64,000 nt of DNA from Nocardiopsis dassonvillei_B. Lineage in GTDB: Bacteria; Actinomycetota; Actinomycetes; Streptosporangiales; Streptosporangiaceae. The notes below the pieces were generated by a model. That model made no database searches. It was given only the letters and a program-made list of their open reading frames with translations, and had not been told where the DNA came from. The position numbers and the translations under genes were made by a program. Location of the stretch: NCBI RefSeq assembly GCF_964273065.1, contig NZ_OZ186815.1:4030001-4094000 (forward strand). Reading direction: 5' to 3'. Below are positions 34,476 to 42,583 of this stretch, piece by piece. The number at the start of each line of letters is the position of its first letter. Positions within the stretch are counted from its first letter, which is position 1.

Positions 34476-35516
34476 GTGGACCGGATGCGACGGCGCAGGC
34501 CGGTGGACGTGGCCGCGCTGGCCGAAGGGGTGCTGGCCGGGCACCGGCCCACCCTGGCGCGGGCGATCACCCTGGTGGAGTCGCGCCGCCCCGACCACGC
34601 CCGGGCCGCCCAGGACCTGCTGGTGCGCCTGCTCCCGCACACCGGCGGCGCCCACCGGGTGGGCGTCACCGGTGTGCCGGGGGTGGGCAAGTCCACGTTC
34701 ATCGACGCCCTGGGCACCCGGCTCACGGGTGGGGGCCACAAGGTCGCGGTGTTGGCCGTGGACCCGTCCTCCACCCGCTCGGGCGGCAGCATCCTGGGCG
34801 ACAAGACCCGGATGGCCCGCCTGGCGGTGGACCCCGACGCGTTCATCCGCCCCTCGCCGACGGCGGGGACCCTGGGCGGGGTGGCGCGGGCGACCCGGGA
34901 GACCATGCTGCTCATGGAGGCGGCCGGGTTCGACGTGGTGCTGGTGGAGACCGTGGGGGTGGGGCAGTCCGAGGTGGCGGTCGCCGCGATGGTCGACTGC
35001 TTCCTGTTCCTCACCCTGGCCCGCACCGGCGACCAGCTCCAGGGCATCAAGAAGGGCGTGCTGGAGCTGGTGGACGTGGTCGCCGTCAACAAGGCCGACG
35101 GCCCGCACGCCGAGGACGCCCGCAAGGCGGCCCGCGAGCTGTCGCGGGCGCTGCGCCTGCTCCAGCCGGTGCACCCGGACTGGCGGCCGCCGGTGCTCAC
35201 GTGCAGCGGGCTCACCGGTGAGGGCCTGGACGAGCTGTGGGAGACGGTCCGGGAGCACCGCAAGGTGCTGGACGCCGACGGGTCGCTGGCCGAGCGGCGC
35301 AGCGGGCAGCGGGTCAGCTGGATGTGGGACCAGGTCCGCGACCGGCTGATGGACGCGTTCCTGCGGCACCCGGGGGTGGGTGCGCGCGTCCCGGAGCTGG
35401 AGCGCGAGGTCCGGTCGGGGGACACCACGGCCACGCTCGCGGCGGGAGAGCTTCTCACGATGTTCACCCAGGGTGACGGCGGCGGGGGCGCGGAGCCGGC
35501 CGGGGACCCGCGGTAG
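34476..35516 (+). CDS. meaB: MeaB/ArgK GTPase, mutase chaperone
   Basis: About 346 residues from GTG 34476. P-loop GVPGVGKST (66-74), VDPSST switch region, ETVGVGQSE, and base-specificity NKAD are all present, so this is a MeaB-type G3E GTPase. It protects and reactivates methylmalonyl-CoA mutase by gating adenosylcobalamin transfer; the position 187 bp after mutB fits. The start is chosen for GAGGAG seven bases upstream; GTG 34449 is the alternative. Confidence 0.92.
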   Translation: MDRMRRRRPVDVAALAEGVLAGHRPTLARAITLVESRRPDHARAAQDLLVRLLPHTGGAHRVGVTGVPGVGKSTFIDALGTRLTGGGHKVAVLAVDPSSTRSGGSILGDKTRMARLAVDPDAFIRPSPTAGTLGGVARATRETMLLMEAAGFDVVLVETVGVGQSEVAVAAMVDCFLFLTLARTGDQLQGIKKGVLELVDVVAVNKADGPHAEDARKAARELSRALRLLQPVHPDWRPPVLTCSGLTGEGLDELWETVREHRKVLDADGSLAERRSGQRVSWMWDQVRDRLMDAFLRHPGVGARVPELEREVRSGDTTATLAAGELLTMFTQGDGGGGAEPAGDPR

Positions 35517-35860
35517 GGCTCCGGTCCGGCCACGGCGGATCCGGGCGGCCGGGCCTGTGGGTGCGGCGTGTCCCATATCGTGAAATGGCATAGAGTCAAC
35601 GGGCGATTTCGGGTGGAGTGTCGGGGGTTCGTGCCCCCGAGGCGAAAATTTCTTCCGGTATGCCATTCCCGAACGCCCTCCTGGCTTATACCGTGTGTGT
35701 CCAACGACTTACCGGACACGCGGACGCGCCAGCGCTTCCCTCCTCGGTGGTCCGGACCCGTGGGAGTGGGAACGGACCCGACGGGCGCGGGCCGCGCGCT
35801 CGCGTATGGTCAAGCGAAGGGACCCCTCGCCTTCTCGAAGTGGGGTCGGGAGGAGAGAAC
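35517..35860. other. intergenic region with a terminator-like hairpin
   Basis: 344 bp, less GC-rich than average. A 7-bp stem with 6-base loop at 35621-35640, followed by an A/T-rich tract (CGAAAATTTCTTC), may end the mutAB-meaB unit. TATGGT at about 35804 is a possible -10 for the STAS gene. No coding ORF supported. Confidence 0.45.
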
Positions 35861-36229
35861 GTGCACAGGCTCGGACTGAGCACAAAGGTGGAAAGCCGCA
35901 GCGTCATCGTCGCGGTCGAGGGCGAGCTCGACATCGCGACCACCAACGACCTCCAGGAGCACATCCGGTCCGCGATCGAAGACCACGGACCGTGGCTGAT
36001 CCTGGACATGTCGGGGCTCGACTTCATGGACTCGAGCGGCCTCAACGTCATCATCAACGCCTACCGCACCGTCCGTGAGCGGGACGGGGCGCTGGCGCTC
36101 GCGGCCCTCAACGAACGCGTCACCAAGGTCGTCCGCCTGGTCGGCCTGCACCGGCAGGTCCCCGTCCACCAGACGGTGGCCACCGCCGTCGCCGCCATGG
36201 AGGCGCTGGAGAAGCGCCAGGCCGGCTGA
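35861..36229 (+). CDS. STAS-domain anti-sigma factor antagonist (BldG/SpoIIAA-like)
   Basis: 122 residues, a single STAS domain. GELDIATTNDL, LILDMSGLDFMDSSGL with the phosphorylatable Ser of DSSG (S58 or S59), then a NVIINAYR helix and LVGL near the end. Such proteins bind an anti-sigma kinase when unphosphorylated and release the sigma factor. GTG 35861 has GGAGGAG just upstream. No partner kinase is adjacent; the HATPase at 19093 is 16 kb away. Confidence 0.88.
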   Translation: MHRLGLSTKVESRSVIVAVEGELDIATTNDLQEHIRSAIEDHGPWLILDMSGLDFMDSSGLNVIINAYRTVRERDGALALAALNERVTKVVRLVGLHRQVPVHQTVATAVAAMEALEKRQAG

Positions 36230-36509
36230 GCCCCGCCCCGACAGCCGCACACCGAGCACCCGAACGGCCGGACGCCCCGCACGTCCGGCCGTGACCCCTG
36301 GCCGCGGTCGGCCTTCCGGGCCCGCCCGCGCGCCCGTCCGTTTCCTCGTGCCTCCTCCGCCGCCCCGTCCGGGGACGCGGCCGCGCCGGCCGCCGACCGG
36401 CGCGGGCTCCGGACCGGCGCCCACCCGGTGCGACCCGTGGCGCGGGTTCGCCGGGCCCCCTTCCGGGCACGGGTCCGACAGGACGGACCGGCGAAGGAGG
36501 AAGCGGGCC

Positions 36510-38977
36510 ATGCGGATACTCCCCCTCGATCGGATCGGCACCGGAGACCACGCCCTGGTGGGAGGCAAGGCCGCGGGGCTGGCCGGAGCGATCGCCGCGG
36601 GCGGGCGGGTCCCGCCGGGGTTCTGCGTCACCACCGACGCCCACCGGGACGGCACCGTTCCCCGGGACGAGGTCGCCGCCGCCTACGAGGCGCTGGGCGC
36701 GGGGCCGGTCGCGGTGCGCTCCAGCGCCACCGCCGAGGACCTGCCCGACGCCTCCTTCGCCGGGCAGCAGGACACCTACCTCGACGTCGAGGGCGTCGAC
36801 GACCTGGTCACCGCCATCCGCCGCTGCTGGGACTCCCTGTGGACGGACCGCTCGGTCGCCTACCGCCGCGACCGCGGCATCGACGACGGGTCCGTCCACA
36901 TGGCGGTCGTCGTCCAGCGCATGGTCGGCCCCCGGGCCGCCGGGGTGCTGTTCACCGCGAACCCGGTCACCGGGACCCGCGGAGAGACGGTCGTCGACGC
37001 CGTGCCGGGCCCGGGCACCGCCGTCGTGGACGGCACCGCCGAGCCCGACCACTACACGGTGCGCCCCGACGGAGGGGTCACCGCCCCGGCCGGCGGCTGC
37101 CTCTCGGTGCCCGAGGTGGAGGAGCTGCGCGCGCTGGGCCTGCGCCTGCAGGAGCACTTCGGCGCACCGCAGGACGTGGAGTGGGCGATCGACGCCGACG
37201 GCGTCCTGTGGACGCTCCAGTCCCGCGCCGTCACCACGCTGTTCCCCCTGCCCCCCGACCATCCCGACGGGCCGCGCGTGTACTTCGAGGGCGGCCACAT
37301 GCAGGGCCTGCTGCGCCCCTGCACGCCCATGGGAATGTCCGGGCTCAAGGTCGCCACCGCCGACTGGTTCCGGTCACCGGGGATACGGATCGACCCGTAC
37401 GCGGACACCGGCCTCCTCACCGGGATCGGCGGGCGCCTCTACCTGGACCTGACGCCGTTCGTCCGCAACCGGTGGATCCGCGGAGCCCTGCCGGACGGCA
37501 TGGAGCTGTACGGCCCGCGGACCCGGGCGGCGATCCGGTCGGTGCTGGCCGACCCCCGGTTCGCGCCGCGCCGGACCCGCCCGGGACCGGGCCGGGCACG
37601 TGTCGCGGTCCGCGTCGCGGGTGCGGCGCTCCCCCTGGCCGCAGGGCTGGCGGCAGGGGCGGTCGCGGCACTGCGGGACCCCGCCGCGGCCCGGGAGCGG
37701 ATGCTGCTGGCGGGGGAGGCGGCCCGCCTGGCCGTGGCCCGGGGGCCCGGGCCCGACGCCACCGCGCACGAGCGCCTGGAGTACGCCGAGCACGTCCAGG
37801 CCCCTCTGTTGCGGGAGGCCATGACCCCCATGCTGGGCCCGCTGTTCGTCGGCCTCCTCGCCGGCCGGCTTCCGGAGGGCCTGCTGCGGGGCGTCGCGAC
37901 CCCCGCGGAGGTGGCCGCGGTCCTGCGGGGCATGCCGTACAACGTCACCACCACCATGGACCTCGAGCTGTGGCGGGTCTCGCGGGCGGCGGCGGAGCAC
38001 GGGGACGTCTTCGCCGGCACCCCGCCGGAGCGCCTGGCCGAGCGGTACCTGGCCGGGGAGCTGCCCGACATCGGCCTGCGGGCCTTCCTGGAGAGGTACG
38101 GACACCGCGCGGCGGCGGAGATCGACATCGGGGTCCCGCGGTGGTCGCAGGACCCGGCCCCGCTCTTCGCCGCGATCGCCGGGTACCTGCGGGTGACCGA
38201 CCGGGACCAGGCCCCGGACCGGCGCTTCGAGCGCGCCGCCGCGAGGCCGAGCGGGCGCGGTCCGAGCTGGTGGCGCGCACGCGCGTGCGCCACCCGGTGC
38301 GCGCCCGCGTCGCCGACTTCCTCTTCGAGCGGGCCCGCGGGCTCGGCGGTGTCCGCGAGTACCCCAAGTTCGTGTGGCTGTACGCCATCGCGGCGGCCCG
38401 CCGGGAACTGCTCCTGCTGGGGGAGGGGCTCGTCGGAGAGGGGCGCCTGGAGCGCCCGGACGACATCATGTTCGTGGACTTCCGGGAGGCGCGGGAGCTG
38501 CTGGAGGGGGCCGACCTGCGCGGGGTCGTCGCCGCGCGCAGGGAGTTCCACCGCCGCGAGCAGCGGCGCCGCCGGGTCCCTCCGGTGCTGCTGTCGGACG
38601 GCACCGACGTGGAGGTGACACTGCCGCCCGGCACGGGCCGGGGCGGCCCGGGGGTCCTGTCGGGGGTGGCCGCCTCGCCGGGCGAGGCGACCGGGCGCGC
38701 CCGGGTGATCAGGGATCCGGCCGGGGCGTCGATCGGACCGGGGGACATCCTCGTGGCCCCGACCACCGACCCCGGGTGGACGCCGCTGTTCATGACCGCG
38801 GGCGGGGTGGTGGTGGAGACCGGCTCGACGATCGCCCACGGGCCGACGGTCGCCCGGGAGTACGGGATCCCCTGTGTGATCTGTGTTCCCGGCGTGACGG
38901 AGGAGCTGGCCGACGGGGAGGTCATCACCATCGACGGCTCCGCCGGCGTCATCCGCCGGGCCCCCGACACCCCCTGA
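36510..38977 (+). pseudogene. PEP synthase / rifampin-phosphotransferase-like enzyme with a frameshift
   Basis: Read across two frames this is a roughly 820-residue protein. An N-terminal ATP-grasp PPDK_N domain (about 10-300) has GGKAAGL, AVRSSATAEDLPDASFAGQQ, VFTANPVTG-like LFTANPVTG and an LQSRAVT end. A long helical middle follows. The C-terminal PEP-utilising domain has the phospho-His in GSTIAHGPTVAREYGIP. The first frame carries to about 38240 and the second continues from there; one missing base in the run 38231-38243 separates them. The ATG has AAGGAGGAAG upstream. In-family activity would be ATP-dependent dikinase-type phosphotransfer; in the deposited sequence the protein would be truncated before the catalytic His. 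Confidence 0.8.
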
Positions 38978-39236
38978 CCGCCGGACGCCGCCGTCCCGCC
39001 CCGCCGTGCCCGTGTGTGCACGCCAGGGCGGGTGGTGCGCGTGTGCCGCGCCCCGAGCGGTGTGCCCGGTGGATCCGCAGTGGTGCGTGGAACGCCGGAT
39101 GCGTGTGCGCCGCGGGGGGATGGCGTGGGTGTGGTGTGCCCGGGGCGACGTGTGGGGTGGAGCTGGAACGGTGTGCGTGTGCGGACACGGCTGCGGCGCG
39201 GCCGGAGGGCCGCGCCGCGGGAGGTGCCGGGGCGGA

Positions 39237-39884
39237 TCAGTCCCCGCCTCCGCCACCACCGCCGTCGCCGCCACCTCCGCCGGAGTCGCCCCCGCCCCAG
39301 CCGCCGCCGGAGTCACCGCCGCCCCAGCCGCTCCAGAACCCGCCGCCCGACGAACCGGACGACCCCTGGTGGCCGTGGGAGGGCGCCGCGCCGGGGTCGC
39401 CGGGCTGCCCGTGCGCGGGCGGGGCGCCGGGAGCCCCCTCGTGAGCGGACCGGTGCGAGGAGTCGTCCCCGTGGTGCGGGTCGCCCGCGTGGTACACCGC
39501 GCCGCCCTGGTCGTACCCGCCGCCACCGCCGTACCCGCCGGGTGCCCGGCGGACCGCGGTCCGGGCCCGCCACAGGGCCATGACCAGGAGGAGCAGGGCG
39601 CCGGTCGTCAGCAGGCCGACCAGCACCCCCTGGACCAGGCCCAGCACGGACAGGACGGCGATCGGGTCGGGAACGCTGCTCGGGACCACCACCCACAGCA
39701 CCTGGAAGAGGGCGTTGAACAGGCCGGAGCACAGGAACAGCACGGCCGACGTGCGGACCAGGCCCGGTGCGGCCGCATGCCGCGCCCGCGCCAGGGCGAC
39801 GACCGCGATCACCGCCGGCGGGACCAGGGCGAGGAGGACGTTGAACAGGACGCCGACCAGCAGGCCGGGATCGTTCATGGGCAT
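39237..39884 (-). CDS. four-TM membrane protein with Gly-rich tail
   Basis: 215 residues. About four hydrophobic segments in the first 110 residues, then a low-complexity tail of Gly, His, Ser, Pro and Asp, with repeated GGGDSGG units near the end. Not recognised as a named family. It shares the membrane layout with the three genes behind it (39894-41256), all on the minus strand, and is the last of the array. AGGAG lies six bases before the ATG. Confidence 0.62.
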   Translation of the reverse strand: MPMNDPGLLVGVLFNVLLALVPPAVIAVVALARARHAAAPGLVRTSAVLFLCSGLFNALFQVLWVVVPSSVPDPIAVLSVLGLVQGVLVGLLTTGALLLLVMALWRARTAVRRAPGGYGGGGGYDQGGAVYHAGDPHHGDDSSHRSAHEGAPGAPPAHGQPGDPGAAPSHGHQGSSGSSGGGFWSGWGGGDSGGGWGGGDSGGGGGDGGGGGGGD

Positions 39885-39893
39885 GGGGGTCTC

Positions 39894-40304
39894 CTAGCGG
39901 CCGGGGTGCGGGTGGGCGCCGGGGGGCGGGTACGCACCGCCGGGTGTGTGCGGGCCGGGTCGCGCGGGTGCCCTGGTCGCGGCGAGGACCAGGGCGATCC
40001 CGCCCCCGGCGAACAGCAGGGTCGCCGCGCCGTGCAGGACCGCCGACAACGTGTGGAACGCGGTCACGGGCAGTGCGAACGCGGCCATCAGGTCCGGCAT
40101 GGTGAACACGAGGACCTGCGCCGCGATCTGGATCAGTCCGGCGGCCAGGACCATCAGGCCACCGGTCACCGCGGCTCCCCTGCGCCCCTTCGGCAGGCGC
40201 GGGCCCGCGGCCGCCGCCGCGATGCCCAGGGCGATCTCGGCGGCGATGAACAGCAGTGCCGGCAGGAACGACACCAGGGGTGTCAGGTCGGGTGTCGTGC
40301 TCAT
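39894..40304 (-). CDS. four-TM membrane protein with Pro-rich tail
   Basis: 136 residues, four hydrophobic segments and a short Pro/Gly/His tail. Not recognised. It starts inside the stop of the preceding gene (ATGA overlap) and stops 10 bases before the next. Third member of the tandem array of similar proteins. Confidence 0.62.
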   Translation of the reverse strand: MSTTPDLTPLVSFLPALLFIAAEIALGIAAAAAGPRLPKGRRGAAVTGGLMVLAAGLIQIAAQVLVFTMPDLMAAFALPVTAFHTLSAVLHGAATLLFAGGGIALVLAATRAPARPGPHTPGGAYPPPGAHPHPGR

Positions 40305-40711
40305 CGGGGTCCTCCCGTGGTCGGAGCGGGGTGCGGGGCCCAGGGGCCCTGGGCGGTGGGGGCCGCGGGCGGGCCCTGCGGACCGTCCCCGAACTTCCGG
40401 GCGCTCAGCACCGCGACCAGCAGCAGGACCAGGCCGCCCGTCCTGAGGGCGCCGACCCCGAGGAAGACCGCCTCCAGGACGCCGGGGGGAGCGAGCACGA
40501 AGCCGGGGTCGAGGAAGGGGTCCGGCGAGAGGACGAACCTCGTGTAGATGTGCCAGCCGGTGGTGACCAGCCCCGACAGGAGCAGCAGCACCCCGCCCGC
40601 GGCGGCGGCCCCCCTGCCGGAGGGCGCGCCGAAGGAGCGGACCAGGGCGATGGCGCCGACCACCATGGGCGTCAGACAGGCGAACAGGAAGGTGAAGAGG
40701 AGGCTGATCAT
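40301..40711 (-). CDS. four-TM membrane protein with Pro-rich tail
   Basis: 136 residues. Four hydrophobic segments: SLLFTFLFACLTPMVVGA at the start, then a GGVLLLLSGLV segment and two more; the tail is Pro/Ala/Gly-rich. Not recognised. Second member of the array and coupled to the next gene by a four-base overlap. Confidence 0.62.
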   Translation of the reverse strand: MISLLFTFLFACLTPMVVGAIALVRSFGAPSGRGAAAAGGVLLLLSGLVTTGWHIYTRFVLSPDPFLDPGFVLAPPGVLEAVFLGVGALRTGGLVLLLVAVLSARKFGDGPQGPPAAPTAQGPWAPHPAPTTGGPR

Positions 40712-40740
40712 GTCCGTGTGTTCTCCCGGTCTCGTGGCGG

Positions 40741-41256
40741 TCAGCTGGGGGTGTGCGGAGGCCGCGGTCCGGGCCGCCCCGGCCCGCCCGGCCGCGGTCC
40801 CGGAGCCTGCGGGCCGCCCGGCCCGCCCTGCCCGGGGCCGCCCGGCTGCGGACCAGGCCGCTGCGGACCCGCCGGGTGCGCGCCCGGGTGGCCGCCGTAC
40901 GGAGCGCCGTGGGCCGCGGGCGGTCCGGCCGCGGCACGGGGCCGCGGGCGGCGGCGGACCGCCGCCAGGGCCACCAGCAGCAGGCCGGTCGCCCAGAGGA
41001 GGTCGGAGACCCCCGCGAGCACGTTCAGGGCGATGGAGGCGGTCCGTCCCCCGTTCAGGGAGCTCACGGCCTCGTGGATCGATGAGCTCGCGAACGTCAG
41101 CAGCAGTTCGAGGCCGGAACCCGCCAGCAGCAGCGCGCCGCCGACCACGGTCAGCGCCCGCCTCCCGTACGGGGCGGTGAAGCCGATGACCAGCGCGGCC
41201 GCGCTCAGGAGCAGGAAGAGGACGGGGAAGATGAGGAGGAGTGGATCGACGCCCAC
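40741..41256 (-). CDS. four-TM membrane protein with long Pro/Gly tail
   Basis: 171 residues from GTG 41256, fixed by GGAAGGAAA just upstream. It has four hydrophobic segments in the first 105 residues (LLLIFPVLFLLLSAAALVIGF first), then a roughly 60-residue Pro/Gly/His/Gln tail that is probably disordered and cytoplasmic. First gene of the four-gene array, divergent from the LacI gene. Function unknown. Confidence 0.62.
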   Translation of the reverse strand: MGVDPLLLIFPVLFLLLSAAALVIGFTAPYGRRALTVVGGALLLAGSGLELLLTFASSSIHEAVSSLNGGRTASIALNVLAGVSDLLWATGLLLVALAAVRRRPRPRAAAGPPAAHGAPYGGHPGAHPAGPQRPGPQPGGPGQGGPGGPQAPGPRPGGPGRPGPRPPHTPS

Positions 41257-41432
41257 GGGTTTCCTTCCGAAGCGGGGGTGGGGGGAACGGTCGCGGGGGC
41301 GGGGAGCGGGGGCGGCGTCCCCGTTCCCTGGTAGACGCCCGCTCCGCCGCCCTGGTTTCGTATGGGGCCGGGTCTCCACTCTGGCGGTCGGAGCAGGCAT
41401 TGCGCCAGGGTGGAGTCGTGCGTAACATCTCA

Positions 41433-41446
41433 TCGAATCGCTTCGA
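41433..41446. promoter_or_regulatory. LacI-type operator at the regulator's own start
   Basis: TCGAATCGCTTCGA differs by one base from the palindrome TCGAAGCGCTTCGA seen at three other places in this locus. It lies 20 bases before GTG 41466 and supports autorepression. Confidence 0.7.
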
Positions 41447-41465
41447 CAACGAACGGGACGGCACC

Positions 41466-42452
41466 GTGCGGATCTCCGATGTGGCCCGGCACGCCGGCGT
41501 GTCGCCCAGCACGGTCTCCTATGTCCTCAGCGGGAAGCGCTCGATCTCCGAGACCACCCGGCGCCGGGTGCTCGACAGCATCGACGCCCTGGGCTACCGG
41601 CCGCACGCCGGCGCCCGCTCCCTGGCCAGCCGCCGCAGCAACGTGCTGGCGCTGGTCGTCCCCCTGCGCGAGGACGTGCACGTCCCCGTGGCGATGCGGT
41701 TCGCGGTCTCGGTGGTCACCGCCGCCCGCGCCCACGACCACGACGTCCTCCTGCTCACCCAGGGGGAGGGCCCGGCGGGCCTGCACCGGGTGGCGGGCAG
41801 CGCCATGGTGGACGGGGTCGTCGTCATGGACGTGGAGACCGAGGACGCCCGGGTCCCCGTGCTGCGCTCCCTGGACCTGCCCTCGGTGCTCATCGGCGTC
41901 CCGGCCGACACGGAGGGACTGACCTGCGTCGACCTGGACTTCGCGGCGGCGGGCGCCGCCTGCGTGGACCACCTGGCGGACCTGGGGCACCGCGAGATCG
42001 CCTTCGTCGGCCAGCCCGCGTCGGTGTACGGGCGGCGCACCGGGTTCGCCGAGCGCACCCTGACCGGGTTCGAGGCGGCCGCCCGGCGGCGCGGGGTACG
42101 GGCCGTGTTCCACCCCTGCGACCCGGAGGGCGCCCGGGAGCTGGCGTCCGCGCTGGTCCGGGAGCGGCCGGGGCTCACCGGCCTCATCGTGCACAACGAG
42201 GCCTCGCTCGCCCCGCTGCTGGACGCCTTCGCCGAGCACGGCCGGGTGCCGCCGGAGATCTCCGTGGTGGCCCTGGGACCGCTGCCGTCGGGAGTCGCCG
42301 ACCTGACCCGGGTGGAGCTGCCCGCCGAGGAGCTGGGCGCCCGCGCGGTGTCCCTGCTCATGGACCGGATCGACGGCCCCGAGCGGCCCGCGGTCACCCT
42401 CCTGGAACCGCGGATCGTCCCGGGCGCCAGCACGGCCCCGCCCGCGGACTGA
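41466..42452 (+). CDS. LacI family repressor of the xyloglucan locus
   Basis: About 328 residues. LacI HTH and hinge at the N-terminus (RISDVARHAGVSPSTVSYVLSGK, split here only for description), then the periplasmic-binding-like sensor domain with DLDFAAAGAACVDHLADLGHREIAFVG. Two starts are possible: GTG 41418 and GTG 41466. I prefer 41466 because the LacI family normally begins right at the HTH and because an operator (41433-41446) would otherwise lie inside the coding part. Operators upstream of itself, GH31, GH74 and GH3 suggest it represses the whole locus until a xyloglucan-derived sugar binds. Confidence 0.88.
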   Translation: MRISDVARHAGVSPSTVSYVLSGKRSISETTRRRVLDSIDALGYRPHAGARSLASRRSNVLALVVPLREDVHVPVAMRFAVSVVTAARAHDHDVLLLTQGEGPAGLHRVAGSAMVDGVVVMDVETEDARVPVLRSLDLPSVLIGVPADTEGLTCVDLDFAAAGAACVDHLADLGHREIAFVGQPASVYGRRTGFAERTLTGFEAAARRRGVRAVFHPCDPEGARELASALVRERPGLTGLIVHNEASLAPLLDAFAEHGRVPPEISVVALGPLPSGVADLTRVELPAEELGARAVSLLMDRIDGPERPAVTLLEPRIVPGASTAPPAD

Positions 42453-42488
42453 CCCCGCCGGGCGACCGCCCGGCGGTTCCCCGCATCC

Positions 42489-42510
42489 GTCGTCGAAGCG
42501 CTTCGACGAC
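42489..42510. promoter_or_regulatory. 22-base palindromic operator before the GH31 gene
   Basis: A perfect 22-base palindrome with core TCGAAGCGCTTCGA lies 73 bases upstream of the alpha-xylosidase start. It is the longest and most symmetrical copy of the motif and probably the best binding site. Confidence 0.85.
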
Positions 42511-42583
42511 CGGGTGCGCACCCACCCACCGATCGTGACCGCGTCGACCGCGCGGTCCCACCCCCCGACCGGAAGGACGAGGC

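Noticed and set aside
31901..35719. 1272-codon ORF on the minus strand opposite mutA, mutB and meaB
   Set aside because: Antisense shadow of conserved genes; low-complexity translation with no motif. Same for 51569-54595, 58854-61772 and 14253-17090.
39260..39360. Triplet-like repeats resembling a minisatellite
   Set aside because: They are codons of the Gly/Asp-rich tail of the protein encoded at 39237-39884.
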